From Mya arenaria (lineage: Eukaryota; Mollusca; Bivalvia; Myida; Myidae): a stretch of 64,000 bases of DNA. This document shows positions 34,965-47,935 of this stretch, piece by piece (position 1 is the first letter of the stretch; each line of letters opens with the position of its first letter). The translations under genes and the position numbers were made by a program. Location: positions 33,965,473 through 34,029,472 of the forward strand of contig NC_069122.1 in NCBI RefSeq assembly GCF_026914265.1. The letters are read 5' to 3'. The notes under the pieces were generated by a model. It was not told the DNA's origin and did not search any database. It was given only the letters and a program-made list of their open reading frames with translations.

Positions 34965-36290
34965 CTGAGAGCAGCTATGGGTTAAGCATGTAAGGTTTCC
35001 AAGAAAAGGCACTGTCCCCTAGCAGTATGCCATCTTCCTGGAAATTAAGCATATTCATGTAAATACAACATACTCTGTTTGTTTTTTGGTGCAATAAATT
35101 AAAATTACGTTCATGTAACAGACATGATCTATTTTCAGTTACTTGAAACATATATTATATCAAAGCAAAAGATATCAAACAATAATTATATTCAGTTCAA
35201 GCTCATAAATAATGTGAGCTAATTGGAATAAGTACTTGATCAATGTGACATATTATTCAATCACATTCAATAATAAATATCATGATGATGATCCTCCATG
35301 AAGTGAAACGATTCTGAAGTCCTAAATACATGAGCATCATGGGTACTGCGAGGCCAGATGGCATCGATGCTTCTAAATACCTCTGTGAAAAACAAACAAC
35401 ATATACATTCATAATCATTTGTTGAAAGGATTTCATACCATAATGTACAGTAAACATATTTATTTCTTATCATAATGTAAATTGTACATCATACTTTACC
35501 TACAGTTCATGCTAGTGGTGCCCCTATTATAAAAAAGTCTATAGGTAATTGTTGAAAAATATTGTACATGTGTTGGGATTCCTTGAAAACTTCTACATAT
35601 TTACATCAGTTTAAAACAGTCAGACATGCATGTTGATTGTTGTAGTGGTGGTTCCTAAGGGATTCTGTAGGCATCGCCACTATATTATCTTACAAGTAAT
35701 GTACACACATGTATTTACAAGTATTAAGATACTGTAGTTTTAAATAACTGTTATAAATAAAATCATTTCAAGAAGGAATTTCATTATACAATGTGATTTT
35801 CGTTATATCTATGTTTGCAGATGGCTTGCACATTTAAGCTGTGTAAATGTTTCCTATTTACATATTGATCCTCGTTTTCATAGGGCGTTTGTATACGAAT
35901 ATGTGTCCCATCTACTGCGGATATGACTGACGGGAAGTCCCTAATGGCATCAAATCCAGTCTTTGTCATTTGTCGATGTCTGTCTGCCGTCGGAATTTAA
36001 TCGCGCTCTCATTCAGGTCAAAAACGTAGTCGGTCTCTGCAGTCACAACCCTTGAAACCCTGGCAACAAAATCCCTGTCGCGTAAAAACGTAATGCAATC
36101 ATAATATGTTGCCGTGGTGTCAAGGGTTGTATTCTGAGAGTCTGTCGCTTAAGTATGTGGTCGTTCCAATCCTTCGAGGTTGTGTGAAGTATGTTGTGTG
36201 TGTCGCTTACGTACTTCCTCGTTGTTGTCTTCGTCCGTATGTCTGCATAATCTGCAAAATTGTCGAGGTCACCTAGCGTTCACTACTTAA
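34965..36290 (-). pseudogene. PIF/Harbinger transposase (HARBI1-like), decayed
   Basis: Pieces of a Harbinger nuclease occur in order on the minus strand. About 36290-35990 holds an N-terminal region with PRQHIMIALRFLRDRDFVAR. At 35969-35784 lie FPSVISAVDGTHIRIQTPYE and NEDQYVNRKHLHSLNVQAIC, with the first catalytic Asp in DGTH. At 35382-35280, after acceptor TTTTTCACAG, is WPRSTHDAHVF with the second Asp. At 35037-34965, between acceptor TTTCCAG and donor GTAATA, is GILLGDSAFSWKPYMLNP followed by an in-frame TAG. Frameshifts and stops show that it is inactive. The third catalytic residue was not located. It is either an old transposon or a decayed host HARBI1-like gene. Confidence 0.8.
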
Positions 36291-37540
36291 AGGTTGGCCA
36301 TCTTTGATTTGGTTATGTCAACTAACCAAACTCTTTTAGCACGATTAAATTTTGTCCAAAAGAATCACGCGCTTGTTATGATATTTTTTTATATTTTTAT
36401 ACACTTGATTTTCGGATAACTTGCGATACCAGGGGTATAACCAAAATATAACCTCTGGTTAGGACTTATCCACGTTTATACAATTGGCTGCTGGTTTTTA
36501 TCATTATTTTGTTATGATGGATTTCAATGGCTGTTTTAATAATATTCATAGGTTGCACTTATTTCCGAAACGTTATATATGTATCATTCTGTAAAATACA
36601 ACTTTGATGATGATAATGATAAAGCTGGTGAGGAAGAAGAGTGGGAGGTTAAGAAGGAGGAGGAGGATGAGAAAGGTGTTGGTGGTGGTAGTGGTGTTTT
36701 GTGGTGATGGTAAGACTTATAATCATATTGACTGGCCTCAGTCCAATGCAAGCCTTCATTACAATATGAATAATCAAATGTATTGACCACATACCCTGGA
36801 TCCGCCTCTTAGTCCCGTTTCAGTAAATGATATAAGTCAAAACTGCAGTAATCTTAGATATGTTGAAACTTCACAAATGTCAACAGGTTGATTTTGATGA
36901 TTTAATTAACTTTGTGTTCATTTTTGATACTGGCTTAAATCATGTGACAAAAAAACAAGGGAGACAAGTGCAAGTGTTTACTGCTTCGAGTGTAATAAAT
37001 ACTTAAGCGAAACATGTTCACATGTTGAGACATCAGACGATTATAGAATGGTTTCCGGAGATTTTCTGAAATATGAGTCAGCAGCTAATTCAGAGAAAAT
37101 AATCGGCTGTGATAAACATTCAAGTCTTGTTGTATATATTGTGAGTGTTAGCCCGCATACTCAAGTAGTCAACTAGGTATGCAGATAGACCATACGTTTG
37201 TGCATGTATATATAAGTCTATTTTTGCAATGATTCCCCTACATGTATACTTTCATATATAGACAGCGCACGATAATGTAACATTATGTCCTGTCTCTTGA
37301 CAAAGTAGATGTATTATCATATATTTAGATATATATATATAGTTGTACTTGCGTGTTGCTTGGAGGGAATGAACTCCATGGTTGGTGCCATATGACCAGT
37401 ATTTCTTTTAGTGACATTTAACCTAAAAGTATTCTTTTTTCTTTAAAGTTATCAAACGGGTCACACCTAACACCATTCTAGCATAAAGTAACTATGAATT
37501 ACTGCAGTTCAGCAAGCAATGTTAGAAAATCTCGAAAGGC
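36291..37540. other. No gene recognised; purine-rich tract
   Basis: 36604-36710 is a GAT/GAG/GGT-rich tract. The remainder is AT-rich spacer. Confidence 0.35.
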
Positions 37541-37544
37541 CTAA

Positions 37545-38010
37545 ACAATACCCATGGACTACCAATGAACACTCCACGTATACACAATGACACACATAAC
37601 CACCCAATAATACTTCAGAACCACTCAAGGATACTCATGAACTACTAACAAACTCCCCGGAATAACCAAAGGATTACTCGAGTCACTCCATAAAAGCCCC
37701 AAAGACACCCAAAGACTAGCATAAGGCGTATGGATGCTACCTCAGGATATCCCATGAATACTCACAGAGATCACAGGACAACCCAATGACATCAAAGACT
37801 AGCACAAAGACACTGCAGGGCAACCGAATAACACTAGAGCACTACCCAAGCACACTCCATGACTACCCACACACCATCAATTACATGTACTACAAAAGTA
37901 CACACCAAACACTGCCCAAGGATAATTTGTGACTACTTACGGACACACCTTGACTATCCAGAGACATTCCAGGACTAGCCGAAAACACAATACATTCCGG
38001 GACTACCCCC
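37545..38010. repeat. Degenerate ~20-bp minisatellite
   Basis: Repeated, diverged phrases of the type GACTACCCAAGGACACTCCA (for example ACTACCAATGAACACTCCAC and CACTACCCAAGCACACTCCA) run for about 460 bases. Confidence 0.7.
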
Positions 38011-38635
38011 CATGACTATTTCGTGATTTTGCGTATTTAATACCACTCATAATTGCTGTAAACATATGCTTGAAGTTTCAGATGACTGTAAAACTGTACG
38101 GGATCATGTCTGATTAGCTAGCATTAATCATGTGTTTCAATTGCATATATGGTTGTTAGCTTTAAATTGAATCCATGCATTTGAAACGGAGCGCTTCATT
38201 ATGATACGCGTATGTGTCACCAACAAAGGCTTTAAAACAGAATAGTGTAAAATCCGACATAAATATTGGTCGATTTTTTTTAATAATGTTTGATAGATCA
38301 TACCTTTTTTAGCGTTTATAATGAAAATCGTACCTATATATGTTGAATTGTTGTTTTATCTGGTCAATATTTACTGTAAAACCCTGCGAAAATCAAACAA
38401 TAAATTTTACCTTTAACGTTTTAAATGACCTCGACACTATAATATTTACACCTTTAACCAGGTGCGAGTAAATGCTTAAATCCTATTGGATAACACCATC
38501 CATGTGACATTCATTCATTTCTCTATGAAGCATTCGTGTATGCTAATCAGCTTATTAATATTCATAACCTGACTTCTTTCTTTTTACCACCTATGTTATC
38601 ACGTTGTTAACATTAGTTAGTGCATTTAATAATAT
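38011..38635. other. No gene recognised
   Basis: AT-rich spacer before repeat P. Confidence 0.35.
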
Positions 38636-38641
38636 AATGTT

Positions 38642-38985
38642 ATTAATTAGGTGATTTCATATTGGCCTTGTTTTCGGGCTCAGGCAAATACAGCTAACCT
38701 CGGACAAATAACTAGGCCAATATGAAATCACCTAATTAATAAGTATTTTATTAATTAACTATTACCATTTTGGTTAAAAACATTCTTATAACATGTATAC
38801 CTTTAGTTCACATTGAAGCCGAATTTATCCCCTATTAATTCATGGTGTCTGCTTTTCTAGACTTGACTTTGCTGATTTTGACATGCACCCTTATAGTGAC
38901 ATTGCACATACTTATGAATAAAGCACTGTACATTGTAAGGAAGGATGTCTTTTCGTCTTAATTTTGTAAATCCTTTGCCAACACT
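38642..38985. mobile_element. Repeat 'P', copy 2 (shortened palindrome)
   Basis: Same palindrome ends and tail as 6861-7235. The centre is shortened, with about 35 bases missing from one arm. Confidence 0.75.
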
Positions 38986-40020
38986 AGCGATGCCAAGTCG
39001 ATTGTAGTAATCTCCCCATATGAATCTAATGAATATTAATTTTTCACGGAAGGCGACCCAATTCTGATACCAGTTTTATACACCCTTTCAAACACATATA
39101 TCAACATTTGCGGAGAACCATGTGGCTATTTATAGTTAATTAGATGATGAAATATTCTGGAAACCAGTCAGAGTTCACTGAAAACATGGTTTTTCTAAAA
39201 GAAAAACGAAAGTGAAAATTTGCTTAAACGTTGTTTTTTTTCATGTTTTAAGGCAAGTACAAAGGATTATTTAGTTTGTTTTAAAGCATGGGAGGGGTCT
39301 CTCATAGTTTTTTTATCACTTTTGATACGAAAACAACTGGACTATGAACGTTCTTAGACCATTTATAGACTTTGCCAAAATGTAAATAAAAATCCAAAAT
39401 GGCTGCCGCGAAGGGATACTACAGTTTTCACTTAGTCAGATGTTTGATGATTAATGCATAAAACAGTTGCTGACAGCTTCAAACTGCAAGTACACCTTAT
39501 GTAAATAGGTGTAAACATTAAGAATGAATATATTTTATGTCTATTCTTTAAATAATTGTAAAATAGACAATGTTTTTTCACAAAGTTTTGTGTTCGTCCC
39601 CACTTTAGTACCATTTCGTTCTCAAATATGTTTACAGTACAGTATATAATTAAGACGTGTTTATATGAAATAAAGCCCGAGAAAAATGCCAGATTTAGGT
39701 TACATCAGTAGTTTTCTAACTAAAACGTTGTTTTAGTGTAATGAGAAAAGATAAGATAAATTTGATTCCAATTATGGGTCATGTTATATGACATATAAAT
39801 CACAGATTACATAATGTAGAACATATATTGAAACAGTAAGGCAACATATTTAGTGAATGCAAATAAGGCTTCATTTTGATTTTTTGTAAACACAAATAAC
39901 ATAAGCTTATTTGGGAAATTAATAAGCATGTTTACCAATTTCCTTTTTATGCCTTAAAGTAATGTAAATGTACTATTTAAATCCAGAGTTGATGTTTATA
40001 TGTGATTATAATTTACAAAT
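38986..40020. other. No gene recognised
   Basis: AT-rich spacer without a supported exon. Confidence 0.35.
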
Positions 40021-40025
40021 GGGAA

Positions 40026-40194
40026 TCCAGTGGTCGAAATTAGCACAAGCCCGCAAGCCCTGCACTGGTAAAATGTCTTCCGGGCTTGCTAAAATTCTGA
40101 ATTTTATAAAGCAGGGCTTGTTAAAGACTTTGATGCCAAGCAATAGTATCAGAATTCGGGCTTGTTCATCCAAAGTCTAATTTCGATGACTGGG
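40026..40194. mobile_element. Small MITE-like element with CAGT-ended inverted repeats
   Basis: TCCAGTGGTCGAAATTAG at the left is mirrored by CTAATTTCGATGACTGGGA at the right. Internally, CAAGCCCGCAAGCCC and GGGCTTG recur in both orientations. The 70-codon frame across it is incidental. Confidence 0.55.
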
Positions 40195-40734
40195 AATCAT
40201 GTTTATAATCAACCACAAATTAGTATTTATAAAACATTTAACAGGAGACAACAGCCAAAAGAAGGAATTCACTCATAAATTGACAATCATTATTATATAT
40301 AATATAATATTACTATAATAATTGGTTTGATCAATATCACATTATTAAATAGCAGTGTAATAAATAAAAATTGTAATTGCAATTAATGTACAACTCGTTT
40401 CAGTTTGTAACGAAACTGTTTATTTTAGTTTGTTTATTTGCTATGTTTTATTCAGTTATTATGTTTGCATGTAGTAAAAAAAACTTTTGAGCAGTTCTAC
40501 TTGCCTTACAATGAAAATAAAAACTTGGGTCAGGATTTCGTGACTTTTCAGTTAGTGCATTTTAATGGCGGTGAAGGGGGGGGGGGTTCAAACAAATTGC
40601 TATATCTTCACTCTGAAATGAGATATTTTAATAATTCTTGCATTTTTATACTCACAAAATATGAATATCAACAGAAATGTAAGGTTTTTGCATGTCAAAT
40701 TATTTTTTTAAAAAGTCATGTTGCAATGCTACCA

Positions 40735-42500
40735 ACACGTCAAATGTTTCACCTTCGTCGTCCATATTGTCGGCGTACAAAATCATAGTAGTCGTAAAAT
40801 CCACCAACGGGTTAAATACAACTGTTATATCAAACCGTACAAAGTGGTTCAATCGTTCAGTAGGTTCAATTATGCCAAATATATTATAATGTTATTAATT
40901 AGGTGATTTCATATTGGCCAAGTTATTTGTCCGAGGTTAGCTGTATTTGCCTGAGCCCGAAAGGGCGAAGGCAAAAACAGCTGACCGAGGACAAATAACT
41001 TGGCCAATATGAAATCACCTAATTAATAAGTATTCTATTAATTAACTATTACCATTTTGGTTAAAAACATTTTTATAACTTACCTTTAGTTCACACTGAA
41101 GCCGTCTTTATCCCTTATCCATTCATGGTGTCTTGACTTTGCTGATTTTGACATGCATCCTTAAAGTGACATTGCATATATTTATGATTCAGCACTGTAC
41201 ATTGTAAGGAAGCATGTCTTTTCGTCTTAATTTCGTTAATCGTTTGCTAAAACGCCAAATGTTTCAGGAATGACGTCACCATTATGTCATATGTACTTCC
41301 GTTGTGTGGTAAATTCTCAATAAAAAAAATGTTCTTTTGATTGATAGACATGTTTTCACATGCTAAATACACTGTAAATCAAAAATATCAATATTCCTGA
41401 AACTTTTATACCTTAAGTATCTATTCTTGCTTGATTTATCATTTAGAGTAGAGATTTAAGCATAACCCGCTGCCCTATAGTTGAAAGGTCATTTTGGAAG
41501 AACTGACGTGGCGGACGGTGCAATTTTTAGAGTTTGTTTTTCAAGTGGAGCGATTTTTCGTAGGAATAACTTGACCCCCCCCCCCCCTTTTTATTGGCTT
41601 AAAAGGTAATTTAAAGCTTGTACTTTAAGAATATATATGGTTATCATAGCCTGCATTCGCTCGAAATGCCTTCAAATGTTGTCTAAAAATTATAATTTTA
41701 CATTGAATTATATAGGAAATAACAATGGTGGTGTGTAACCTTTCACCTTCGTCGTCCATTTTGTTGGTGTACAAAATCATAATAGTCGTAAAATCCACAA
41801 ACGGGTTAAATACAACTGTAATATTAAACCGTACAAAGTGGTTTAATCATTCAATATGTTCAAGTATTCCAAATAGAGTTATACGAAGCACAAAATTGTC
41901 AAAACAGTCGGAAAACGGAAAACAAAATGGCTACCTTTAAAAATAATTTCCAGCATGTTTCTCATATTAGGCGAGTTTCGACAGCCAATGAAAATGGCCC
42001 ATTTCTCAAATCTTATATTAGGCGAGTTTTGTAGCCAATCAAAACGGAGGAAACTCATATTAGGCGAGTTTTGTTGAAATTGGCCGAGTTTGGTCGATAT
42101 TGAGCTAGTTCTGGCATATATTGTCTTCAATTGTCTGGTATTGGTACAGCATTTGTCTCTGTATCTCGTCAAATACGTAATAGTTGATTTATAAAGGTTT
42201 ATACAAACACTATTTTTAAAACAGTCGGAAACGGAAAACAAAATGGATACCTTTAAAATTAATTTCCAGCGTATTTCTCATATTAGGCGAGTTCCGACAG
42301 CCAATGAAAATGGCTCATTTCTCAAATCTTATATTAGGCGAGTTTTGTAGCCAATCAAAGCGGAGTAAACTCATATTAGGCGAGTTTTGTCGATATTGGC
42401 CGAGTTTGGTCGATATAGAGCGAGTTATGGGATATATTGTCTTGTATTGATACGGCAATAGTCTCCGTATCTCGTCAAATACGTAATAGTTGATTAATAA
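40735..42500. mobile_element. Nested cluster of repeats QS and P
   Basis: A QS start (40735-40885) is cut by a P element with tail (40893-41270). A second QS follows at 41735-42190 and its second half is tandemly repeated at 42190-42500. CTCATATTAGGCGAG phrases recur throughout. A C13 run lies at 41575-41588 and a G-rich run at 40574-40588. Confidence 0.7.
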
Positions 42501-42585
42501 TTATGCGTATTTTCCTTCTTAAAATACTTGGGTTTAAGAAAAGCAACACCTGAACAATAAACATTTTAAGAATATCGATCTTGTT

Positions 42586-42790
42586 TTATGTTTTAGTATT
42601 GATGACAATAAATTGCTGGCGGAGAACTGGAAGCTGAAAGTTCGTCTGTAGCACAGATGGCGGATTATCTGTCAGATTTCGTCTTTTTTCAAGATCTTTC
42701 TGGTAGTTTTGAGTTGTTTTAGACGGAATTGAGTAAGGAAACTGCTGCTGATGATGCTGAACATTTCTTTTGCTGATTTCCCTGAAGTTA
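42586..42790 (-). CDS. Candidate terminal exon, unknown protein
   Basis: Acceptor TTTGTAACTTCAG on the minus strand opens about 65 codons (beginning EISKRNVQHHQQQFPYSIPS, ending VLRQQFIVINTKT, stop). The frame is rich in Gln, Asn and Pro. It lies downstream of kinase copy 2 on the same strand. No family was recognised and upstream exons were not found. Confidence 0.3.
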
Positions 42791-42799
42791 CAAATGAAA

Positions 42800-44084
42800 A
42801 TGAAATACAAAATGAAAGTTTAGATCTAGGTCAACAGCTTCATGAAAGAAATGACATGCCAACCATTCATGAATATAACCAACAGGGCAGTAGGTTTAAT
42901 GGTAAACATATTGCCTTAAGCAAAGAATAATGGAAGGTACATTTCAGAGATTAAACAAATCACGTTTACGTAAATATCTTACCTGAAAAGTGCTGTTAAT
43001 CCGTTTCGAAATTGGAACAAAATGAGGAGTCGGCAGCCTTTCATTAAAGATTGTTAGTATTTTCCTTCACAAAATATGTCCTTGGGGATCTATTGAAACT
43101 AATGGCTTAAGATAACCTCAAATTGCGTATTTGAATTATCTTCACGAATAGCTTAAATGATGTCGTTTATGCTTTGTGCGACACAATATCAGTCCACATC
43201 CAGTTACCTGTTTGAAATATGAGATACACTGAACAGTTTAAAAAAGGAGTTTGAAATGTATATCTGTCTAAACAACTTTTCTGATGTTTACCATCTTGAG
43301 TCCCCTACTACAAACACCCTTGTTTAAAACAGTGTTTCGTATAGTCGCACTGCTTGGAAGCCGCTGTTTAAAACCCTAGCACCAAGTCTTTATATTTGTT
43401 TTTGCAAATGCTTGGCTACGGTGAGGTGATGAAAAATAGAGGAAACGGCACCGTTATTTATTACAACTAATATATGGCATTTATTAAAAATAATTATATA
43501 TCTGTAAATATCTGCTTCAAGAATAATAAATACAGTAGTTACTGTTAACAAATTGTTTCAATAAACTCTTCCTAGGCTTCTAAAGGACTACTAAAAGTAC
43601 CTTTTACGTTAATACCGTGGCATAAAAAGATATAATGGATCGATATGTATAATGAAATAAATTTTGTTTTAGCTGTCTAACTTGAAAAAAAATAACCTTC
43701 AAAGCCTGGACAGACATTAATTAAAGAACCATCAGTTGTTAAAACATGTCAGTGTGTTCCCGACCTGAATTTTTCAAAAATCTTTTTCATATAAATAAAT
43801 AATTTTACTAAAATCATCACATCCGTATTATGTAAATTTACCTTTTATTCAAATCTAGTACAATTTTCCTAAAGTAATAGGAACACTTCTTCTAACCTCA
43901 GATTCTGACAAAAAACAATATCATCAGCATACATAGTACAAAAACCTTCAATTCACGTGTATAAAGAGTATTAACAGTGAAACCTCTTCCACTTCGCTGG
44001 AGAATAGCCAATATAAAATTATGTTTAAACAAATTTACAATGTAAATAAAACTGAAGAAAATATAGCATTGACTGATCAATATT
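42800..44084. other. No gene recognised
   Basis: AT-rich. The right end leads into the duplicated 3' flank of kinase copy 2. Confidence 0.35.
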
Positions 44085-44996
44085 TGAAGAATTCATGAAT
44101 AAAGACTTAGGACAATTTCTTTCAGTCGAGTATTTGGTTTACGCAAGCCTTTCTTGTTTCTTTAATTGTAAAGGTACATTTTCATGTCCTTACATCGCAA
44201 ATATTGGACTGTGACGTCTTACTGTATTAAGAATCAAATAGCCTGAGTGCCATAAACAATAATTATAATGTTTATAACTACCGACTAGCACAGACACTAG
44301 GTTTAGATATTATCATAAAATTATGGTACATAGTTTACAGATTGTAAAATATTAAATACAATTAAGATAAATGAATGTCATAATATAGTAAGTAAAGTAC
44401 AGGGCAAACATAAAAAAAATAATAGAAAAACGAGAACTTGTATATACAAAATAATAATGGGGCCATATTACAACGAGCGAACGGCAAAATCTCGTACGAT
44501 AAATAAGTCGGTTTGATATAAAAATATTAACACAAATTTAGTCAAACGCTTTAATTGTAAATTTAAACAGTTTTTGACGTTATTATCGGTTTTGAATACG
44601 TTTCGAAATATGTAACATTACTACTCATGAATTATGATTCAAAAAGGTTATCGTAAGGTTTTATCGTTGACAACAGGGTCCCATATTATTATCAATTATG
44701 TAGCATCAATCTTAAGCTTAATAAGTTTTAAATTCGAGGGTTGAATGAGAAAAGGTTCTATCTTCTTCTATATATTATGTCACTTAGAACCTTTTCGCAT
44801 TCACCCCTCGAATTACAGTTCAAGCATATATTAATGCACGCAATCATTTGCGCATTTATAGGCTTGCACTTGTTGGCATATTTTTCACATTATAGGTCAA
44901 CTTGAGAATATTTTCTGATTCTCAAACCGAATTAATTTTCATCTTGCTACTTGCTTACTTTATATATATCCGCTTTCCAAACATTTCTTTCTTCCC
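44085..44996 (-). repeat. 3' flank of kinase-KEN copy 2, duplicate of 3105-3852
   Basis: Shared phrases with the copy 1 flank show that the duplicated unit extends at least 0.9 kb past the stop codon. It contains the hairpin at 44731-44814. Confidence 0.55.
44731..44814. repeat. Hairpin with 30-bp arms
   Basis: AATTCGAGGGTTGAATGAGA (arm 44731-44760) is mirrored at 44785-44814 with two mismatches in 30 bases. The loop is 24 bases and AT-rich. Confidence 0.9.
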
Positions 44997-46291
44997 TTAA
45001 TAATACTGTTTAAGATTTATATATACGTTGGCCATGGGTTTCAGCGTTGTATATGTGTGAATAAATAATTGTGGAAATAGCCCGGTCCAGTACGCCAGGA
45101 GTTTGATTTCATCATTGCCCAATTCTTGGTGCAAATGACCCATTTCGTAAAAATGGTCCTTTGTGTTCCGTATTGCGCGAATCAAGCTGCTGACCTTGAA
45201 CTTGTCGTATCTTGGTCTATTTTTGGTTCTAGGAGCTGTGAAGAGTTCATTTTGGACCTGTGGTGTGAGACAACTTTTCCATTCCGATTGAAATACCGGA
45301 TGGGAATTAAGGTCTAACGCGTTAGACATGTTTGTGCTGTTATTCTTCTGTTCGCCTATAATTATATCACTAACCACCTTAAAATAAGCAAGTTTTTTAT
45401 CGGGTTTCCAATGATACGGGTGATTCAAACACATTTTTAGATTCGGTCGCTTACTTTCGTCGCGGCATGTCATCCTTTGTACAAGATCCACAGCTGTACT
45501 GTCATGTAAGCTGCTATAATCAGGAGATCCATTATTTATGGCTTGTTGAGAAGCGTAAAGCATCTTACCGACCGAAGCGAGATAGAACCCGAGCATGCCA
45601 CATGCAAATACATCTGTAGATGCCTTCACTGTTATTTTTGGTAGTTTAGCGCTAACGTTTTTATGTATTTCTGGAGGCAGCCATCCGTCTGTTCCAACAT
45701 AGAGTCCAGATACAACGCTAATGTTGGCATCAGTTTCTTTTGTGAGTGAAAAGTCAGCCAATTTCAAATAAATATACTTCTTTTGTCTCTTATCAAGAAT
45801 ATTGCTTGGTTTGAGATCACGGTGAAGAAACTGATTTTCATGAAGAACATTCAATCCTTTCAGCAATTGCTTAAATCCGTTCTTAGGGACCTCTTTCGGG
45901 CATTTACAAATAAATTCACTGAGGTTATAATCGCACAACTCCATGCATAGGTAAAATTCACCTGAGTTCTCAAAACAACCGAAATATCGCACAATATTTG
46001 CACAAGTGATATTTCTGAGACTTTCGTTAGCTTTCACAAGTTTTTGTTCTAGAAGTTCTTTTGTCAAAGGATTGTGATACCGGTATACTTTTATGGCCGC
46101 ATCACTAAATTTACCAAATTTCCCTTTGTATACTTCCCCTTCTTTACCATGTCCAATAACAACTGCTTTGTCATATGTATAATGTTCTCTAGAACTATGT
46201 TTCTTTCTGCTATTATAAAAACTAAATGCAACTGCCACTATTGCGACTACTCCAATCCAGGAGAGTAATGAGACGGTGTTGCGATAAATAG
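44997..46291 (-). CDS. IRE1/RNase L-like transmembrane kinase-endoribonuclease, last exon (copy 2, intact)
   Basis: A single large exon begins at the acceptor TTTATTTAG (phase 1) and stays open to the stop. It encodes a membrane helix (VSLLSWIGVVAIVAVAFSFY), a basic stretch, a kinase and a KEN domain. Counting from the in-frame GTG at 46238, the glycine loop is near 28-38, K50, HRDLKPSN 139-146, DFS 162-164, PPE 188-190 and HPYHW 273-277. KEN residues Y344, R357, N358 and H362 align with human IRE1 Y892, R905, N906 and H910. IRE1 and RNase L kinases use nucleotide binding and dimerisation to activate RNA cleavage, and a similar membrane-bound sensor role is likely here. The ligand-binding ectodomain exons lie further upstream and were not identified. 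The GTG is internal and not a start. Compared with copy 1 this exon has no frameshift. Confidence 0.9.
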
Positions 46292-47056
46292 CTAAATAAA
46301 ATAAAAAAAAATAGTATATTATGTTAATTTTTTCAGATCAATACAATTACAGCCTTTAACACAAGTAATTCGTTATTGAATGACTGTAGTAAAACACTCG
46401 TATACCTGACTGGGAGAGATTGAATTGTATTTTACCGAAAGAAGACAAAGCTTATGAAATTGCGTTAAATTTGCTTGATTTCACCTTAATATATCCCGAA
46501 TTACTTAAAATTTACATCATTTATTTAAAGGCGAACATATAGCTGGAGTTAATTATTTCTTTGTGTGATGTGAAAAAGCTACGACTTGAAGAAATCTCTT
46601 CTTCTATAAACCGGGATATTAACAAGATATCCATACCTTTAAAGGCAATAGCACATATAGATAAAGTATTAAAACATACATTAACAAACAAATTGTGAAC
46701 AGTCATATAACCCAAGGCAAAATAATACTTAAATCAATTTAGTTATGTAAATGTATTCATGATTCATTAAAACCGTTAACAAATAAAAACAATAGCTTTA
46801 ATAACAATTATCGTACACACCTTTCATGCTTCTATTGTCATTAAAATCAAAACATAATGATTTTCAATTGCGAATATTTCCGTCGTAGTTTAATGGGGAT
46901 TCCCATGAGTACTTACTTTCTGTTTAAGAAAAAGTGAGACAAGGGGTTTATCTTATAACTTACACAGGATTGTTTTCAATATAAGTGGAATTATTCTACA
47001 GTGGGTATATATTTGACTGTGTTTCAAAATGGCCTGCGGTCAAAGAAATACCATAA
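46292..47056 (-). other. 5' intron/flank of kinase copy 2
   Basis: 46850-47060 is shared with 28110-28440. On the minus strand a perfect donor AAA|GTAAGT lies at about 46926-46915, so a small upstream (perhaps untranslated) exon could end there. No coding exon was recognised. Confidence 0.35.
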
Positions 47057-47307
47057 TGCACAAGTCAATTGTAACCACGGCCCCCAGGTCCGGGGAATAA
47101 CGGGGACTTTTACTTTCGGTCAAGCCAACCCCGGGTAAAATCCCCGCCCTGCAGGGACGAACTGATGGTAAATTCCCCGTAAAATTCCCACGCACCCAAG
47201 GTAAGGCGCATTCCCCGCTATATTTTGCACGAAGACAAAACCACCGCATTCACCCGGCATTGCGGGTCACCTGAAAGGTAAAAACACGGCCCATTTCCCG
47301 GCCCATT
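47057..47307. mobile_element. GC-rich Harbinger-like MITE, right end missing
   Basis: It begins TGCACAAGTCAATTGTAACC after TAA, with the same GC-rich core as 12661-12977, and stops near TTTCCCGGCCC without the right inverted repeat. Confidence 0.75.
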
Positions 47308-47935
47308 AAATACGGATTTAAAAATAGTCTGTCATGGTGGCGCCCATATTAATAACGTGTTGTATGTATTTTCAACCGTCAAAGGACAAATTTATTGTTT
47401 TCACTAGCGGATTTAGACGAGTGCGCACCCGCACGCGCTCCCGCTAAAAGTGTTAAAGTTTACATTTTTATATCAATATCTCAGACTGAAATGTGTCAAT
47501 ATTGCCTTGGGGACAACTTCAAGCTCCAATTAACCCGTATTCTTTGGGTAGCGTGCGCACGTTTGCTGTTGCACTTCCAAAGTGCGCCCCCTCTAGCGCG
47601 AAATCCTTTTCCCCTGGATTTAGTGGGGATACGTAGTGACACTACAACGGTCCTGATAGCTATTTTTCGAAATTCACGAAAGCGTACTTTAGACACGATT
47701 CAAAATCATTTATTTAAGTACAGTGTTTACGTTATGAAATGAGTTAACGTAGCGTTATGATAATTGGTTGAATCTGCGGCGGCCTTCTCACATTTTCGTA
47801 TATATTGCGGCCTATTTACGAGTTCTATCACGGAGCCGAGTTGTTATGATTGCAGGACAGTCAATCCGTTTGCTTTTCATTTTTTGCATCTGATAATAGA
47901 GAGGTTGGCACGAGACCACAGTTAGAAGCATGATC
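47308..47935. other. No gene assigned
   Basis: A 115-codon plus-strand frame (47395-47742) begins near TAGCGGATTTAGACGAGTGC. A phrase GCGCCCCCTCTAGCGCGAAA with GGATTTAG follows at 47583. This looks like inverted ends of a GC-rich dispersed element more than a gene. Confidence 0.3.

Noticed and set aside
46236..46238. GTG as start codon of kinase copy 2
   Set aside because: It lies in the middle of the transmembrane helix; the frame is open upstream to a phase-1 splice acceptor at 46292.
47395..47742. 115-codon plus-strand frame
   Set aside because: No family resemblance and overlapping inverted GC-rich motifs; a dispersed-element explanation fits better.
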